64,000 bases of DNA from Anaerosporomusa subterranea (GCF_001611555.1 NZ_LSGP01000017.1:62001-126000), one strand, 5' to 3'; shown: positions 17,424-26,008, numbered from the stretch's first letter. The notes: generated by a model not told the origin, from the sequence alone. Translations and numbers: made by a program.

Positions 17424-18358
17424 TGAAAGCGATGCGAGAAGCGTATGGTGAGGCGCTGGTAGAGCTTGGCCGCTCTAACCCCGATGTTGTTGTGCTGGAT
17501 GCCGATGTCGCCAGTTCAACCCGTTCGATTCTGTTTAAAAACGCGTTCCCTGAGCGATTCTTCAATATTGGTATCGCTGAAGGCAATATGGTGGGGATAG
17601 CTGCTGGCTTAGCAGCGACTGGCAAGATTGCTTTCGTCAATACGTTTGCGCTGTTTTTTGCCCTGCGAGCGGCAGATCCGATTCGTAGCTTGGTTGCTTA
17701 TAATCAGCTTAACGTGAAGATCGCCGGCGCATATGGCGGTTTCTCTGATTCCTATGATGGCGCCAGCCACCAGTCAGTTGAAGATGTGTCGATTATGCGA
17801 TCAATTCCCAACCTGACGGTTGTCGTTCCGTCAGATGAGCACTCAACCCGGAAGGCTACGCTTGCGGCTGCGGCGTTGAAAGGACCGGTCTATCTGCGTC
17901 TTAGCCGGGCTGAAGTTCCGCCTGTTCACTCTCCGGGTATGAATTTCGAGATTGGCAAGGGAATCGTGGTTCGGACCGGAAAGGACGTCACCATTGTTGC
18001 TAACGGCTATATGGTGACAAAGGCTCTTGAAGCGGCGACCCTGCTTGCCGAAACAGGCATAGAGGCGGAAGTCATTGATATGCATACCGTTAAGCCGCTT
18101 GATGAACAGTTGCTGCTGGCGTCAGCGTCAAAGACCGGAGCTGTAGTAACGGTTGAGGAAAATACAATATATGGCGGACTGGGTTCTGCTGTAGCAGAAG
18201 TGCTGGCAAAGACCTCACCCGTGCCGCTAGAGATCGTCGGTATTAAGGACGTATTTGGCGAATCTGGTAGTTATGAGGGTATATTGAGCAAGCACGGACT
18301 AGATAAAGACGCCGTGGCAGAGGCAGTGCAAAAGGTTCTGAATCGAAAATTGAAATAG
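17423..18358 (+). CDS. Transketolase, C-terminal subunit
   Basis: A 311-residue second half: pyrimidine-binding domain with LDADVASSTRS, FNIGIAEGNMVGIAAGLA (catalytic Glu in GIAEGNM), GGFSDSYDGASHQSVED, and the C-terminal domain with VEENTIYGGLGSAV. Its ATG shares a base with the N-subunit stop, so the two are translationally coupled. It is the last gene before a terminator. Confidence 0.9.
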   Translation: MKAMREAYGEALVELGRSNPDVVVLDADVASSTRSILFKNAFPERFFNIGIAEGNMVGIAAGLAATGKIAFVNTFALFFALRAADPIRSLVAYNQLNVKIAGAYGGFSDSYDGASHQSVEDVSIMRSIPNLTVVVPSDEHSTRKATLAAAALKGPVYLRLSRAEVPPVHSPGMNFEIGKGIVVRTGKDVTIVANGYMVTKALEAATLLAETGIEAEVIDMHTVKPLDEQLLLASASKTGAVVTVEENTIYGGLGSAVAEVLAKTSPVPLEIVGIKDVFGESGSYEGILSKHGLDKDAVAEAVQKVLNRKLK

Positions 18359-18367
18359 CAATCGCGG

Positions 18368-18411
18368 AACTTAAAGTCACGGTCATCGCCGTGACTTTAA
18401 GTTTATTTTCT
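18368..18411 (+). terminator. Terminator of the Liv-transketolase operon
   Basis: A stem of about 15 bp, AACTTAAAGTCACGG paired with its complement ending at 18402, is followed by TTATTTT. It starts 10 nt after the transketolase stop. Confidence 0.88.
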
Positions 18412-18546
18412 AACGTATCCAAGTAGGAAATTCAAGAAATTTTCTTGAATAATAACAGTAGCCTTGGTATGTTTGATAATACTCAAAAATCTTAGCATGG
18501 TTAGATTGCCGAGAGGATAAAAAAATCCTAGGAGGAACGGACAAAT

Positions 18547-19767
18547 ATGTCACTAACAGGCAAAGTACTGATTGCGCAAGGGGGAGGCCCGACGGCGGTC
18601 ATCAATCAAACATTGGTTGGCATCGTATTAGAAGCGCGAAAATACCCCCAGGTGACCAAAGTCTATGGCGCAGTCAAAGGTGTGGAAGGTATTGTAAGCG
18701 AGGAGTTTCTCGACCTAACTCAGGAAACAACGCACAATCTGGAACAAGTGGCTCTTACACCTTCATCAGCGCTGTTATCTACCCGGGTAAAGCCGGACAG
18801 CAAATATTGCCACGAAATTTTTAAAGTGTTAAAAGCCCACGATGTTAGGTATTTCTTCTATATTGGAGGCAATGATTCGGCTGACACTGTGCGGATCGTG
18901 AACGAAGAGGCTAAGCTGGCAAATTACGAAATGCGGGCAATTCACGTGCCGAAGACCATTGATAATGATCTGGTGATCAATGACCATACTCCAGGCTACG
19001 GATCAGCGGCGCGGTTTGTAGCGCAAGCCTTTATGGGCGCTAATCTTGACGTTCGGGCACTTTCCGGGATCTATATCGGTGTCGTCATGGGACGCAATGC
19101 CGGGTTCCTTACAGCAGCCTCGGTGATTGCTCAAAAATATCCGGAAGATGGACCTCATCTGATTTACCTGCCAGAGCGGGAGTTTAGCATTGACAAGTTT
19201 CTAAATGACGTTAAGCAGATTTATGATCGAACAGGAGTCTGTGTTGTGGCTCTTTCGGAAGGCATAAGGGATACCAGCGGCACGCCGATCGTAGCATCTT
19301 TGCTTAAGGATATTGAAGTCGATGCTCATGGTAACAGCACTCTTTCAGGCACAGGAGCTCTCGGTGACTTACTAACCAAGGAAATAAAAGAAAAGTTGAA
19401 GATATCTAGAGTCCGCTGCGATACTTTTGGTTATCTGCAACGCTCCTTTATGGGATGCGTTTCTGATGTCGATCAGCACGAGGCCAGGGAAGTCGGTGAG
19501 CGGGCGGTACAGATTGCCCTTTGGAAAAATGTCGATGGCTCGGTAGCTATTGAGCGTACTGGCTATTACTCGGTTGATTACCGCCTAGTAGAATTGGCAG
19601 AGGTAGCGGGAAAAACCAAATTAATGCCAGACGAGTTCATCAACACTGCAGGTAATCATGTCACCGATGCGTTTAAGTATTACGTTCGGCCATTACTAGG
19701 GTCTGGACTACCGTCGCCTTCTCTGCTCAGGGCACCAAAAGTCCCTAAATTGTTGCGGAACGATTAA
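18547..19767 (+). CDS. 6-phosphofructokinase, pyrophosphate-dependent type
   Basis: A 406-residue phosphofructokinase. AQGGGPTAVINQTLVG replaces the ATP-type SGGDAPGMN start; YIGGNDSADT has Asp where ATP enzymes have Gly104, a feature of PPi-dependent forms; PKTIDNDL and MGRNAGFLTAA are the substrate-binding blocks. It would reversibly phosphorylate fructose 6-phosphate, or sedoheptulose 7-phosphate, with PPi. An ATP-type PfkA is encoded at 29965. It has its own AGGAGG site and lies between terminators, but next to the transketolase operon. The donor assignment is by motif only. Confidence 0.85.
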   Translation: MSLTGKVLIAQGGGPTAVINQTLVGIVLEARKYPQVTKVYGAVKGVEGIVSEEFLDLTQETTHNLEQVALTPSSALLSTRVKPDSKYCHEIFKVLKAHDVRYFFYIGGNDSADTVRIVNEEAKLANYEMRAIHVPKTIDNDLVINDHTPGYGSAARFVAQAFMGANLDVRALSGIYIGVVMGRNAGFLTAASVIAQKYPEDGPHLIYLPEREFSIDKFLNDVKQIYDRTGVCVVALSEGIRDTSGTPIVASLLKDIEVDAHGNSTLSGTGALGDLLTKEIKEKLKISRVRCDTFGYLQRSFMGCVSDVDQHEAREVGERAVQIALWKNVDGSVAIERTGYYSVDYRLVELAEVAGKTKLMPDEFINTAGNHVTDAFKYYVRPLLGSGLPSPSLLRAPKVPKLLRND

Positions 19768-19809
19768 TCAAGTAATTTCCCAGAATGTTAATAATTTCGG
19801 TTTTCAGTT

Positions 19810-19839
19810 GCTCGCGCATTTTAGCGCGAGCATTTTTTT
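19810..19839 (+). terminator. Terminator after the PPi-type phosphofructokinase
   Basis: An 8-bp GC-rich stem GCTCGCGC/GCGCGAGC (19810-19817 with 19824-19831) with a 6-nt loop is followed by a T7 run. Confidence 0.92.
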
Positions 19840-19876
19840 GTCCCATGATAGGGACGATTCGTCCTGGAAGCGGGAC
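19840..19876. promoter_or_regulatory. Tandem GTCCC-N6-GGGAC palindromes (candidate enhancer sites)
   Basis: A perfect palindrome GTCCC-ATGATA-GGGAC (19840-19855) is followed by GTCCT-GGAAGC-GGGAC (19861-19876). Start-to-start spacing is 21 bp, two helical turns. The pair lies about 100 bp upstream of the -24/-12 promoter at 19974. The same arrangement recurs at 26009-26045 ahead of another -24/-12 promoter, so these are proposed binding sites for the PrpR-like activator encoded at 24126. Confidence 0.75.
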
Positions 19877-19973
19877 GTAAAAGGGGCGTATCAGATGTTT
19901 ACAGAGGGCTGAAGCCATATACGTTGGATATAGCTAAGTACCGGGATGGGCGAGTGGACTACAGAACTAATCA

Positions 19974-19989
19974 TGGCACATTTTTTGCA
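19974..19989 (+). promoter_or_regulatory. Sigma-54 (-24/-12) promoter of the HMG-CoA-lyase operon
   Basis: TGGCACATTTTTTGCA has GG and GC separated by exactly 10 nt and differs from the consensus TGGCACG-N4-TTGCW at one position. It predicts a start near 20000, followed by the ribosome site AGGAGG and the ATG at 20027. Confidence 0.85.
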
Positions 19990-20026
19990 TAATTCAAAAA
20001 TTAAGGATTGTATAGGAGGTTGGACC

Positions 20027-20947
20027 ATGGAACTTACAGCCAAAAGAATCGAAGTCACTGAGGTAGGCCCAAGAGATGGATTTCAAAATGTAAAGACATT
20101 TATTCCTACTCAAGACAAGGTTGAGATTATTAAAGGGCTAATTGAATCAGGCATAAAGAGTCTGGAGCTAACTTCGTTCGTTTCGCCCAAGGCGATTCCG
20201 CAATTAGCCGATTCGACTGCTGTCTGTCAGTCAATACTTGAACAGTACGGCGGCAGGATCAAGGCTAGTGCGCTAGTGCCGAATCTAAAAGGGGCGCAAG
20301 CAGCCTGGGACGCGGGAATCCGTGAGGTGGCCTGTGTTGTGTCGGTTACACCTGAGCATAATAAAGCGAATATCAACCGTACACATGATGAGTCGCTGGC
20401 TGAGATTGCGAAAATGGTAGAAGGCCTGCCAGGCATGAAGGTTCGGGTGGATTTGGCTACCGCGCTTGCCTGTCCATTTACCGGCTGGGTTTTGCCTGAC
20501 GCAGTGGCCGCGCTGGCGAAGAAGGTTACGGCGCTAGGTATCAATAAACTGGTGTTGGCTGATACCATCGGGGTGGCAACACCTGACAGGGTGCACGCAT
20601 TAGCTGTCCGGATGCAAAGAGATTTCCCTGATGTGAGCTTTTCGCTGCACCTCCACGATACCCGCGGCATGGGTCTGGCCAATACGTTGGCTGGAGTAAT
20701 GGCCGGGATAACGACATTTGAGACCTCAGTTGGCGGGCTCGGCGGATGCCCGTTCGCGCCAGGCGCGGCTGGCAATACCGCGACAGAAGACATGGTTAGC
20801 ATGTTCAATGAAATGGGTATTGAAACTGGGGTAGACATGGAGAAACTGCTGCAGGTGGTTGGCGTGGTTGGCAATAAAGTGGATGCGCCGTTGTCGAGTC
20901 ACATGGCAAAAGCAAAAATCTACGATTGCTTCCAACGTGCGCGATAA
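20027..20947 (+). CDS. Hydroxymethylglutaryl-CoA lyase family protein
   Basis: A 306-residue TIM-barrel lyase. EVGPRDGFQN carries the catalytic Arg and metal-binding Asp; ELTSFVSPKAIPQLAD matches the family; LHLHDTRGMGLAN supplies the two metal-binding histidines; GGLGGCPFAPGAAGNTATED holds the mobile catalytic Cys. It would cleave 3-hydroxy-3-methylglutaryl-CoA, or a close analogue, to acetyl-CoA and acetoacetate. The ATG at 20027 follows AGGAGG; a longer frame from 19946 would span the sigma-54 promoter and is rejected. The neighbouring DASS transporter and CoA-transferase suggest uptake and CoA activation of a branched dicarboxylate. Confidence 0.88.
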   Translation: MELTAKRIEVTEVGPRDGFQNVKTFIPTQDKVEIIKGLIESGIKSLELTSFVSPKAIPQLADSTAVCQSILEQYGGRIKASALVPNLKGAQAAWDAGIREVACVVSVTPEHNKANINRTHDESLAEIAKMVEGLPGMKVRVDLATALACPFTGWVLPDAVAALAKKVTALGINKLVLADTIGVATPDRVHALAVRMQRDFPDVSFSLHLHDTRGMGLANTLAGVMAGITTFETSVGGLGGCPFAPGAAGNTATEDMVSMFNEMGIETGVDMEKLLQVVGVVGNKVDAPLSSHMAKAKIYDCFQRAR

Positions 20948-20976
20948 GATCACAAGCAAAAAAGGGAGTGATACTG

Positions 20977-22377
20977 ATGAACAAGATCAAGGCATTTGTG
21001 GCGATTTTTATCATCGGCGCGGCAATCTGGCTGATACCGGTACCGGCCGGTCTTAAGCCGCAGGCCTGGCAACTTTTGGCCATCTTTGTGGCCACCATCG
21101 CCGGGATCATTATGCAACCACTGCCGATGGGCGCAATGGCTATAATCGGCATTACGGTGGCTGCGATGACCAACACGCTAACTGTTCCGCAAGCGTTGTC
21201 TGCCTTCGCCGATGCTACGATCTGGCTGATTGTCTGTGCCTTTTTGTTCGCCCGTAGTTTTATCAAGACTGGACTAGGCAGTCGGATCGCGTATCTGCTG
21301 ATGCGAGCAATCGGCGACAGTACACTAAAGCTGGGCTACGTGTTGGCGATCAGCGATTTAATTCTTGCGCCTGCCACACCGTCGAATACGGCCAGAGGCG
21401 GCGGTGTTTTATATCCGATTGTCCGCAGTTTGTGTTCGGCGTTTGATTCTGAGCCTGGTCCTACGGCTCGCCGGATTGGCGGCTATTTGATGACAACCCA
21501 GTTCCAGGTAAATGTCATTACCTCAGCGATGTTCATGACAGCGATGGCGGCAAATCCGCTGGTGGCGGTATTGGCGAAGAAGACGGCAAATATTGATATT
21601 AGCTGGGGGACGTGGGCGCTGGCTGCTTCGGTTCCTGGTTTAATTGCACTTGCTCTGACGCCATATTTGCTATATAAATTATATCCGCCGGAGTTGCAGC
21701 ACACGCCGGAAGCGAAGCAGCTTGCAGCCAGGGAATTGGAGAAGCGCGGTAGTCTGAGCAAAGCTGAAAAAGTTGTCTTGGGTGTATTTATCGCAGCACT
21801 GCTGCTCTGGAGCACTTCCAGCTTTACGAAATTGAACGCGACACTGGTTGCGCTGATGGGTGTATGCGTACTGTTAATAACAGAAGTATTGACTTGGCAG
21901 GACATACTCGATGACAAGGGACCTTGGGATACCCTGATTTGGATGGGTGGACTTGTCGGTATGGCCAGTTTTCTCAATTCTTTGGGCTTTATTCCCTGGT
22001 TTGCCAAGACAGTTAGCGCTAACCTGGCCGGAGTTTCCTGGATACCCGCACTGACTACCTTATATGTTGTCTATATGTATGCCCACTATGGTTTTGCCAG
22101 CCTGACCGCACACGTGACAGCCATGTATCCCGCTTTCTTAGCGGTGGCAGTCTCAACTGGCGCGCCTCCTTACTTAACCGCTCTTGGTCTGGGATTCATA
22201 TCAAATCTTTGCGGCGGTTTGACCCACTATTCGACAGGTACTGCGCCTATCTATTTCGGGGCAGGCTATGTTGATCAAAAGGCCTGGTGGCGACTGGGCT
22301 TTATGGCATCGGTGGTGAATATGATTATTTGGATAGGGATAGGCGGCATGTGGTGGAAAGTCCTCGGCCTCTGGTAA
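20977..22377 (+). CDS. DASS-family sodium:dicarboxylate symporter
   Basis: A 466-residue membrane protein with 11-12 hydrophobic segments. The divalent anion:sodium symporter signatures are ILAPATPSNTARGGG (the SNT substrate motif) and NLCGGLTHYSTGTAPIYFG (second SNT-like loop). Likely substrates are di- or tricarboxylates. Its place behind the HMG-CoA-lyase gene suggests 3-hydroxy-3-methylglutarate or a similar acid. ATG 20977 follows AAAGGGAG; the frame upstream overlaps the lyase. Its stop is immediately followed by structured repeat copy A. Confidence 0.88.
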   Translation: MNKIKAFVAIFIIGAAIWLIPVPAGLKPQAWQLLAIFVATIAGIIMQPLPMGAMAIIGITVAAMTNTLTVPQALSAFADATIWLIVCAFLFARSFIKTGLGSRIAYLLMRAIGDSTLKLGYVLAISDLILAPATPSNTARGGGVLYPIVRSLCSAFDSEPGPTARRIGGYLMTTQFQVNVITSAMFMTAMAANPLVAVLAKKTANIDISWGTWALAASVPGLIALALTPYLLYKLYPPELQHTPEAKQLAARELEKRGSLSKAEKVVLGVFIAALLLWSTSSFTKLNATLVALMGVCVLLITEVLTWQDILDDKGPWDTLIWMGGLVGMASFLNSLGFIPWFAKTVSANLAGVSWIPALTTLYVVYMYAHYGFASLTAHVTAMYPAFLAVAVSTGAPPYLTALGLGFISNLCGGLTHYSTGTAPIYFGAGYVDQKAWWRLGFMASVVNMIIWIGIGGMWWKVLGLW

Positions 22378-22562
22378 AAAGGCGCTGATATACCCCATCT
22401 GCGTTGCACCCGTAAAGGGTATGCCGCCAACTCTAAGGCACTAAAGTGCCAAGAGTTGCGCAATCAGCCCTGTTCCCCTTACAGTGACGCGTACTTCCAG
22501 TACGCGTCACTGTAAGGGGAACAGGGCTGCCTAGCATCTGGGGCATCTCAGCGCGTTTTTAC
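22374..22562 (+). repeat. Structured 3'-end element, copy A (long form)
   Basis: The outer arms 22374-22397 and 22539-22562 pair over 24 bp with three mismatches; the left arm overlaps the transporter stop codon. Between the CATCTGCGTTG and CCTAGCATCTGG ends lie three internal hairpins: a small one at ACCCGTAAAGGGT, GGCAC-TAAA-GTGCC flanked by AACTCT/AGAGTT, and a perfect 31-bp stem between 22464 and 22528. Confidence 0.85.
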
Positions 22563-22684
22563 GGCTTTGTTGTGTGAAGCTTGTCAATAGGATGGTGACG
22601 GACGGGGAGGCTCGTTCAGCGGGGCTGAACATCGGGATTGAACTGGCATGGATGAATCGTTGACTTGCTGGAGCGAAAGAACAG

Positions 22685-22750
22685 GGAAGATTGCTTCACT
22701 GCGTTCGCAATGACACGGTCTGCATCGCGAGCGCAGCGCGGCGATCTTCC
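22685..22750. repeat. Inverted repeat, ATCGCGAGCGAAGCGCGGCGA type, copy 1
   Basis: The left arm starts GGAAGATTGCTTCACTGCG and the right arm ends GCAGCGCGGCGATCTTCC, with imperfect complementarity. A related unit is at 30989-31067. Elements of this general look are widespread in bacterial genomes. The rest of the gap 22563-22777 shows nothing recognisable. Confidence 0.7.
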
Positions 22751-22777
22751 CTACCTCTGCTGCTTGGCTGGCTTCTT

Positions 22778-23974
22778 TTAAATTACGCCTTCAGCTTTCA
22801 ATGCTGCAATCTCTTCCTGACTCATATTGAGCATTGAACTAAGGACTTCCTCGTTATGCTGCCCCAAGTCAGGCGACGGGGTGCGGATAGACGGCTTGGT
22901 ATCAGACAGTTTAATATGCGAGCCGGTGAGGGTGGTTGGGCCGGCTTTCGGATGCTCGACATTGACGAACATTTCCCGCGCTCCGGCGATATGTGGATCG
23001 TGGGCAACTTGCTCAATCGTGTAAATGGGAGCAGCGGGTATGCCTGCTGCTAAGAGTTCATCAACGATCTCGCTGACATTTTTGGTCATGGTCCATTCTT
23101 CGACAATCTTCTTCACTGCAACGTGATTCTTCACGCGATCGCGAGTGCGGGTATAGTCTGGATGTGTACTTAGCTCAGGACGCCCAATGTGTTTGCAGAA
23201 AAGTGTCCAAAGCTTGTCGTTGCCGCCGCCGATGATAACCAAGTCGTCCTTTGCCTGGAAGGAGTCGTATGGATATACCGACTCATAGCGGTTGCCGATG
23301 CGCTGCGGCAGCCGTTTTTCAGTGAAATAGATCATGTTGATGATTTCAAGGCTTGCTACGGCTGAATCGACGAGTGCCACGTCCACAACTTGGCCCAAGC
23401 CAGTATATGTGCGGTTGTGAATCGCGGCTAGGATGCCAATGGTGACTGACAATCCGCCGAGAACGTCGCCCATGGCGGTGCCGCTGCGGGTCGGATGGCC
23501 GCCCGGCCAGCCGGTAGTGCTCATTAAACCACTCATGGCCTGGCTGATGATGTCATAGCCGGGGCGTTTGGTATAAGGGCCGTATTGGCCAAATCCGGAG
23601 ACGGCAGCGTAAATGATGCGGGGATTGACTTCTTTTAGTACATCATACCCCAGGCCCAACTTCACCATAGTTCCCGGACGGTAATTTTCCAGCACAACAT
23701 CAGCTTGTTTAACCAATGATTTAAATATTTCTTTGCCTTTTGGCGATTTGAGATTGAGAGTTATGCCTTTCTTATTGCGGTTGAGGTTCATGTAGTAAGC
23801 GCTTTCACCGTTTTGAAACGGACCAAGTTGGCGCTCATCGGCGCCCTTGCCAGCTTCTTCGATTTTTATGACGTTTGCGCCCATGTCGGCCAACATCATG
23901 CTACAAAAGGGACCAGCTAAGACACGCGTAAGATCGAGAACAGTAATACCCTCCATAGCTCCTAAACGTTGCAT
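22778..23974 (-). CDS. CaiB/BaiF-family CoA-transferase
   Basis: A 398-residue class III CoA-transferase. MEGITVLDLTRVLAGPFC, KIEEAGKGADERQLGPF, LNRNKKGITLNLKSPKG and the catalytic-Asp region GTAMGDVLGGL are characteristic. Members include formyl-CoA, itaconate and succinate-hydroxymethylglutarate transferases; the nearby HMG-CoA-lyase-like gene favours the last. ATG 23974 with GGAGGGG is the start; a longer frame from 24022 would run through the -24/-12 promoter. It is transcribed away from the sigma-54 activator. Confidence 0.88.
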   Translation of the reverse strand: MQRLGAMEGITVLDLTRVLAGPFCSMMLADMGANVIKIEEAGKGADERQLGPFQNGESAYYMNLNRNKKGITLNLKSPKGKEIFKSLVKQADVVLENYRPGTMVKLGLGYDVLKEVNPRIIYAAVSGFGQYGPYTKRPGYDIISQAMSGLMSTTGWPGGHPTRSGTAMGDVLGGLSVTIGILAAIHNRTYTGLGQVVDVALVDSAVASLEIINMIYFTEKRLPQRIGNRYESVYPYDSFQAKDDLVIIGGGNDKLWTLFCKHIGRPELSTHPDYTRTRDRVKNHVAVKKIVEEWTMTKNVSEIVDELLAAGIPAAPIYTIEQVAHDPHIAGAREMFVNVEHPKAGPTTLTGSHIKLSDTKPSIRTPSPDLGQHNEEVLSSMLNMSQEEIAALKAEGVI

Positions 23975-24010
23975 CGTTATCCCCTCCAACTTATTGTTGA
24001 CTAATAACAA

Positions 24011-24026
24011 TGCAATTTTCATGCCG
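24011..24026 (-). promoter_or_regulatory. Sigma-54 (-24/-12) promoter of the CoA-transferase gene
   Basis: On the minus strand CGGCATGAAAATTGCA keeps GG and GC with exactly 10 nt between them and differs from consensus at the leading T and one inner position. It lies about 40 nt upstream of the CoA-transferase ATG. No GTCCC-N6-GGGAC pair was seen near it. Confidence 0.75.
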
Positions 24027-24072
24027 ACTGAAAGAACTTTTTGCGGCGATGGAACTGGAGGATATTAAAAAA

Positions 24073-24094
24073 ATGTATGGAATATTGCATACAT
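24073..24094. promoter_or_regulatory. 22-bp palindrome upstream of the sigma-54 activator
   Basis: ATGTATG-N8-CATACAT is a perfect inverted repeat between the divergent CoA-transferase promoter and the activator start. It is unlike the GTCCC palindromes. It could be an operator for autoregulation or for a second regulator. Confidence 0.5.
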
Positions 24095-24125
24095 TGGTAA
24101 ATGATCGATGGAAGAAGGACGACGT

Positions 24126-25994
24126 ATGAGTCGAATTGTGGTGTTATCACCGTTTCGAGATATGGGTTCGATGACAGAGGCATTGGCTAAGGAAATGGGC
24201 ATCCAGGTTGAGGTATATGAGGGTTGGATGGATAATGCGTGCGAGGTCATCGATAAGCTGGCAGGGCCTGAGATTGATGTCTTTATTAGCCGGGGCGGCA
24301 CGGCGGATGCCATTTCTCGCCGCTACGACGCTCCAGTAATTAAGGCGGATTCCGGCCTGTATGACATCATGGAGTGTTTTGATGAGGCTCGCAAAATTAG
24401 TCGCAAGATTGCTATTACCTTGTTTGGCAAGCACCTCACCGGCCTACCGCTATTGGAAAGAACCATGGATATAAAAATTACGGAGATCGTCTTTCCTAAT
24501 TTAGATTATGTAAAGAATAGAATTGAATCTTTGGCTGCTGAGGGCGACTATTGCATCGTTGGTGGCGGTCCGTCTGTGCAGATTGCCAAAAGCTTTGGCT
24601 TGCCGGCCGTATTTCTGCGTACAGGAGAGAATACAGTTCGCGATGCACTGCAGCGGGCGGTGGAGGTCGCAGACCTGCGAAGGGAGGAAAAGCGTAAGTC
24701 GCACCGTTTGAAAGCTATTCTGGACTCTGTATATGATGGCATAATCGCCGTAGATTCTATGGAAAACATCGAGATTATTAACCCGGCGGCAGGGAGAATT
24801 CTTGGCTGTGAGACTGCGAACGCTGTCGGCAAAAAGGTAAATCAAGTAATTCCCAACTCGCGCTTAAATGAAGTCATAAAAACCGGCAACATGGAAATTG
24901 GTGAGTTCCAGGATGTTGGCAATTTGCGGATTGTTACGAACCGGGTTCCTGTTAAGGTCGGATCCAAGGTTCTGGGAGCTGTTGCCACATTTCAGGATGT
25001 GTCGCGAGTGGTCAAAGTCGAGCAACGCCTGCGGCGAGAGATGACAAAAAGCCAGTTTAAGGCGAAGTATCGGTTGGATGATATCATTGGACAGTCACCT
25101 GCTTTAGCTGAAACCAAGCTGATGGCAAAGAGTTTTGCCAATTCGGATTTGACGGTTTTAATCTATGGTCCGTCCGGCTGTGGCAAGGAAATGTTTGCTC
25201 AAGGCCTTCACAATGCCAGCGCCAGGCGCAGTAAACCATTCGTCGCCATTAATTGCGCGGCTTTGCCGCCGTCTTTGCTGGAAAGCGAGTTGTTTGGGCA
25301 TGACGAGGGTGCGTTTACCGGCGCTAAACGCAAAGGTAAATTGGGGCTATTTGAGTTAGCGCATGACGGAACCGTTTTTCTTGATGAAGTCGAAGCATTG
25401 CCGATCGAACTACAAGGCCGATTGCTGCGGGTCCTGCAAGAGAGGGAAGTTTTACGGGTGGGTGGTGAGACCATCATTCCTGTAAATATTCGGGTCGTTG
25501 CAGCGACTAATCAAGAACCGCATGGCTTGGTCGCCGCCAACAAAATGCGAGAGGATTTATATTATCGTCTGAATGTGCTATATCTTGAACTTCCTAGCTT
25601 GCATGACCGCCAGGAAGATATTCCTCTGCTTTGCAAAAGCTTTCTGGCGGGGAGTGGTTTCGACCAGGTGGAATCAGTATTAGATGCAATGATGCCGCTG
25701 CTCATTCGTTACGCGTGGCCGGGTAATGTTCGGGAATTGCAAAATTTTTGTCAACGTTTGTTGTTCTATAAAGATAACTATTTGATTGACCGGGACATTG
25801 AAAAGTTAGTCCGCAAGATTGCGCCAAGTGTGCTTTCAAAGGCGAATGTCTCGACCGATCTTAACGCCCGCGTGGAGGCTTTTGAAGCTCAGATCATCCG
25901 CCATGCAGTGAAGGAAACGGGTAGCATCCGTAAAGCAGCAGAAAAGTTGGGCGTGGGTAAGTCAACCGTAGCTAGGAAATTGAAAAATCCATGA
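24126..25994 (+). CDS. PrpR-like sigma-54-dependent enhancer-binding regulator
   Basis: A 622-residue activator. Residues about 1-185 form a PrpR_N-like sensor domain (IVVLSPFRDM, FISRGGTADAISRRY, IVGGGPSVQIAK). A PAS domain follows at about 195-290. The AAA+ domain has Walker A GPSGCGKE (about 348), an intact sigma-54 contact loop GAFTGA (about 395), Walker B VFLDEVE and the arginine-rich sensor region. The C-terminal Fis-type helix-turn-helix is GSIRKAAEKLGVGKSTVARK. PrpR_N domains sense small organic acids or their CoA-derived products. ATG 24126 is preferred over 24108 because GAAGGA at 24112-24117 then becomes the ribosome site. Confidence 0.9.
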   Translation: MSRIVVLSPFRDMGSMTEALAKEMGIQVEVYEGWMDNACEVIDKLAGPEIDVFISRGGTADAISRRYDAPVIKADSGLYDIMECFDEARKISRKIAITLFGKHLTGLPLLERTMDIKITEIVFPNLDYVKNRIESLAAEGDYCIVGGGPSVQIAKSFGLPAVFLRTGENTVRDALQRAVEVADLRREEKRKSHRLKAILDSVYDGIIAVDSMENIEIINPAAGRILGCETANAVGKKVNQVIPNSRLNEVIKTGNMEIGEFQDVGNLRIVTNRVPVKVGSKVLGAVATFQDVSRVVKVEQRLRREMTKSQFKAKYRLDDIIGQSPALAETKLMAKSFANSDLTVLIYGPSGCGKEMFAQGLHNASARRSKPFVAINCAALPPSLLESELFGHDEGAFTGAKRKGKLGLFELAHDGTVFLDEVEALPIELQGRLLRVLQEREVLRVGGETIIPVNIRVVAATNQEPHGLVAANKMREDLYYRLNVLYLELPSLHDRQEDIPLLCKSFLAGSGFDQVESVLDAMMPLLIRYAWPGNVRELQNFCQRLLFYKDNYLIDRDIEKLVRKIAPSVLSKANVSTDLNARVEAFEAQIIRHAVKETGSIRKAAEKLGVGKSTVARKLKNP

Positions 25995-26008
25995 ACAAGT
26001 CAAAATTC

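Noticed and set aside
20227-20874. Long antisense frame within the HMG-CoA-lyase gene
   Set aside because: A shadow frame of a well-supported gene; no ribosome site or recognisable motif.
24030-24400. A GTCCC-N6-GGGAC pair for the CoA-transferase promoter
   Set aside because: Searched by eye on both sides of the promoter; no convincing match was found.
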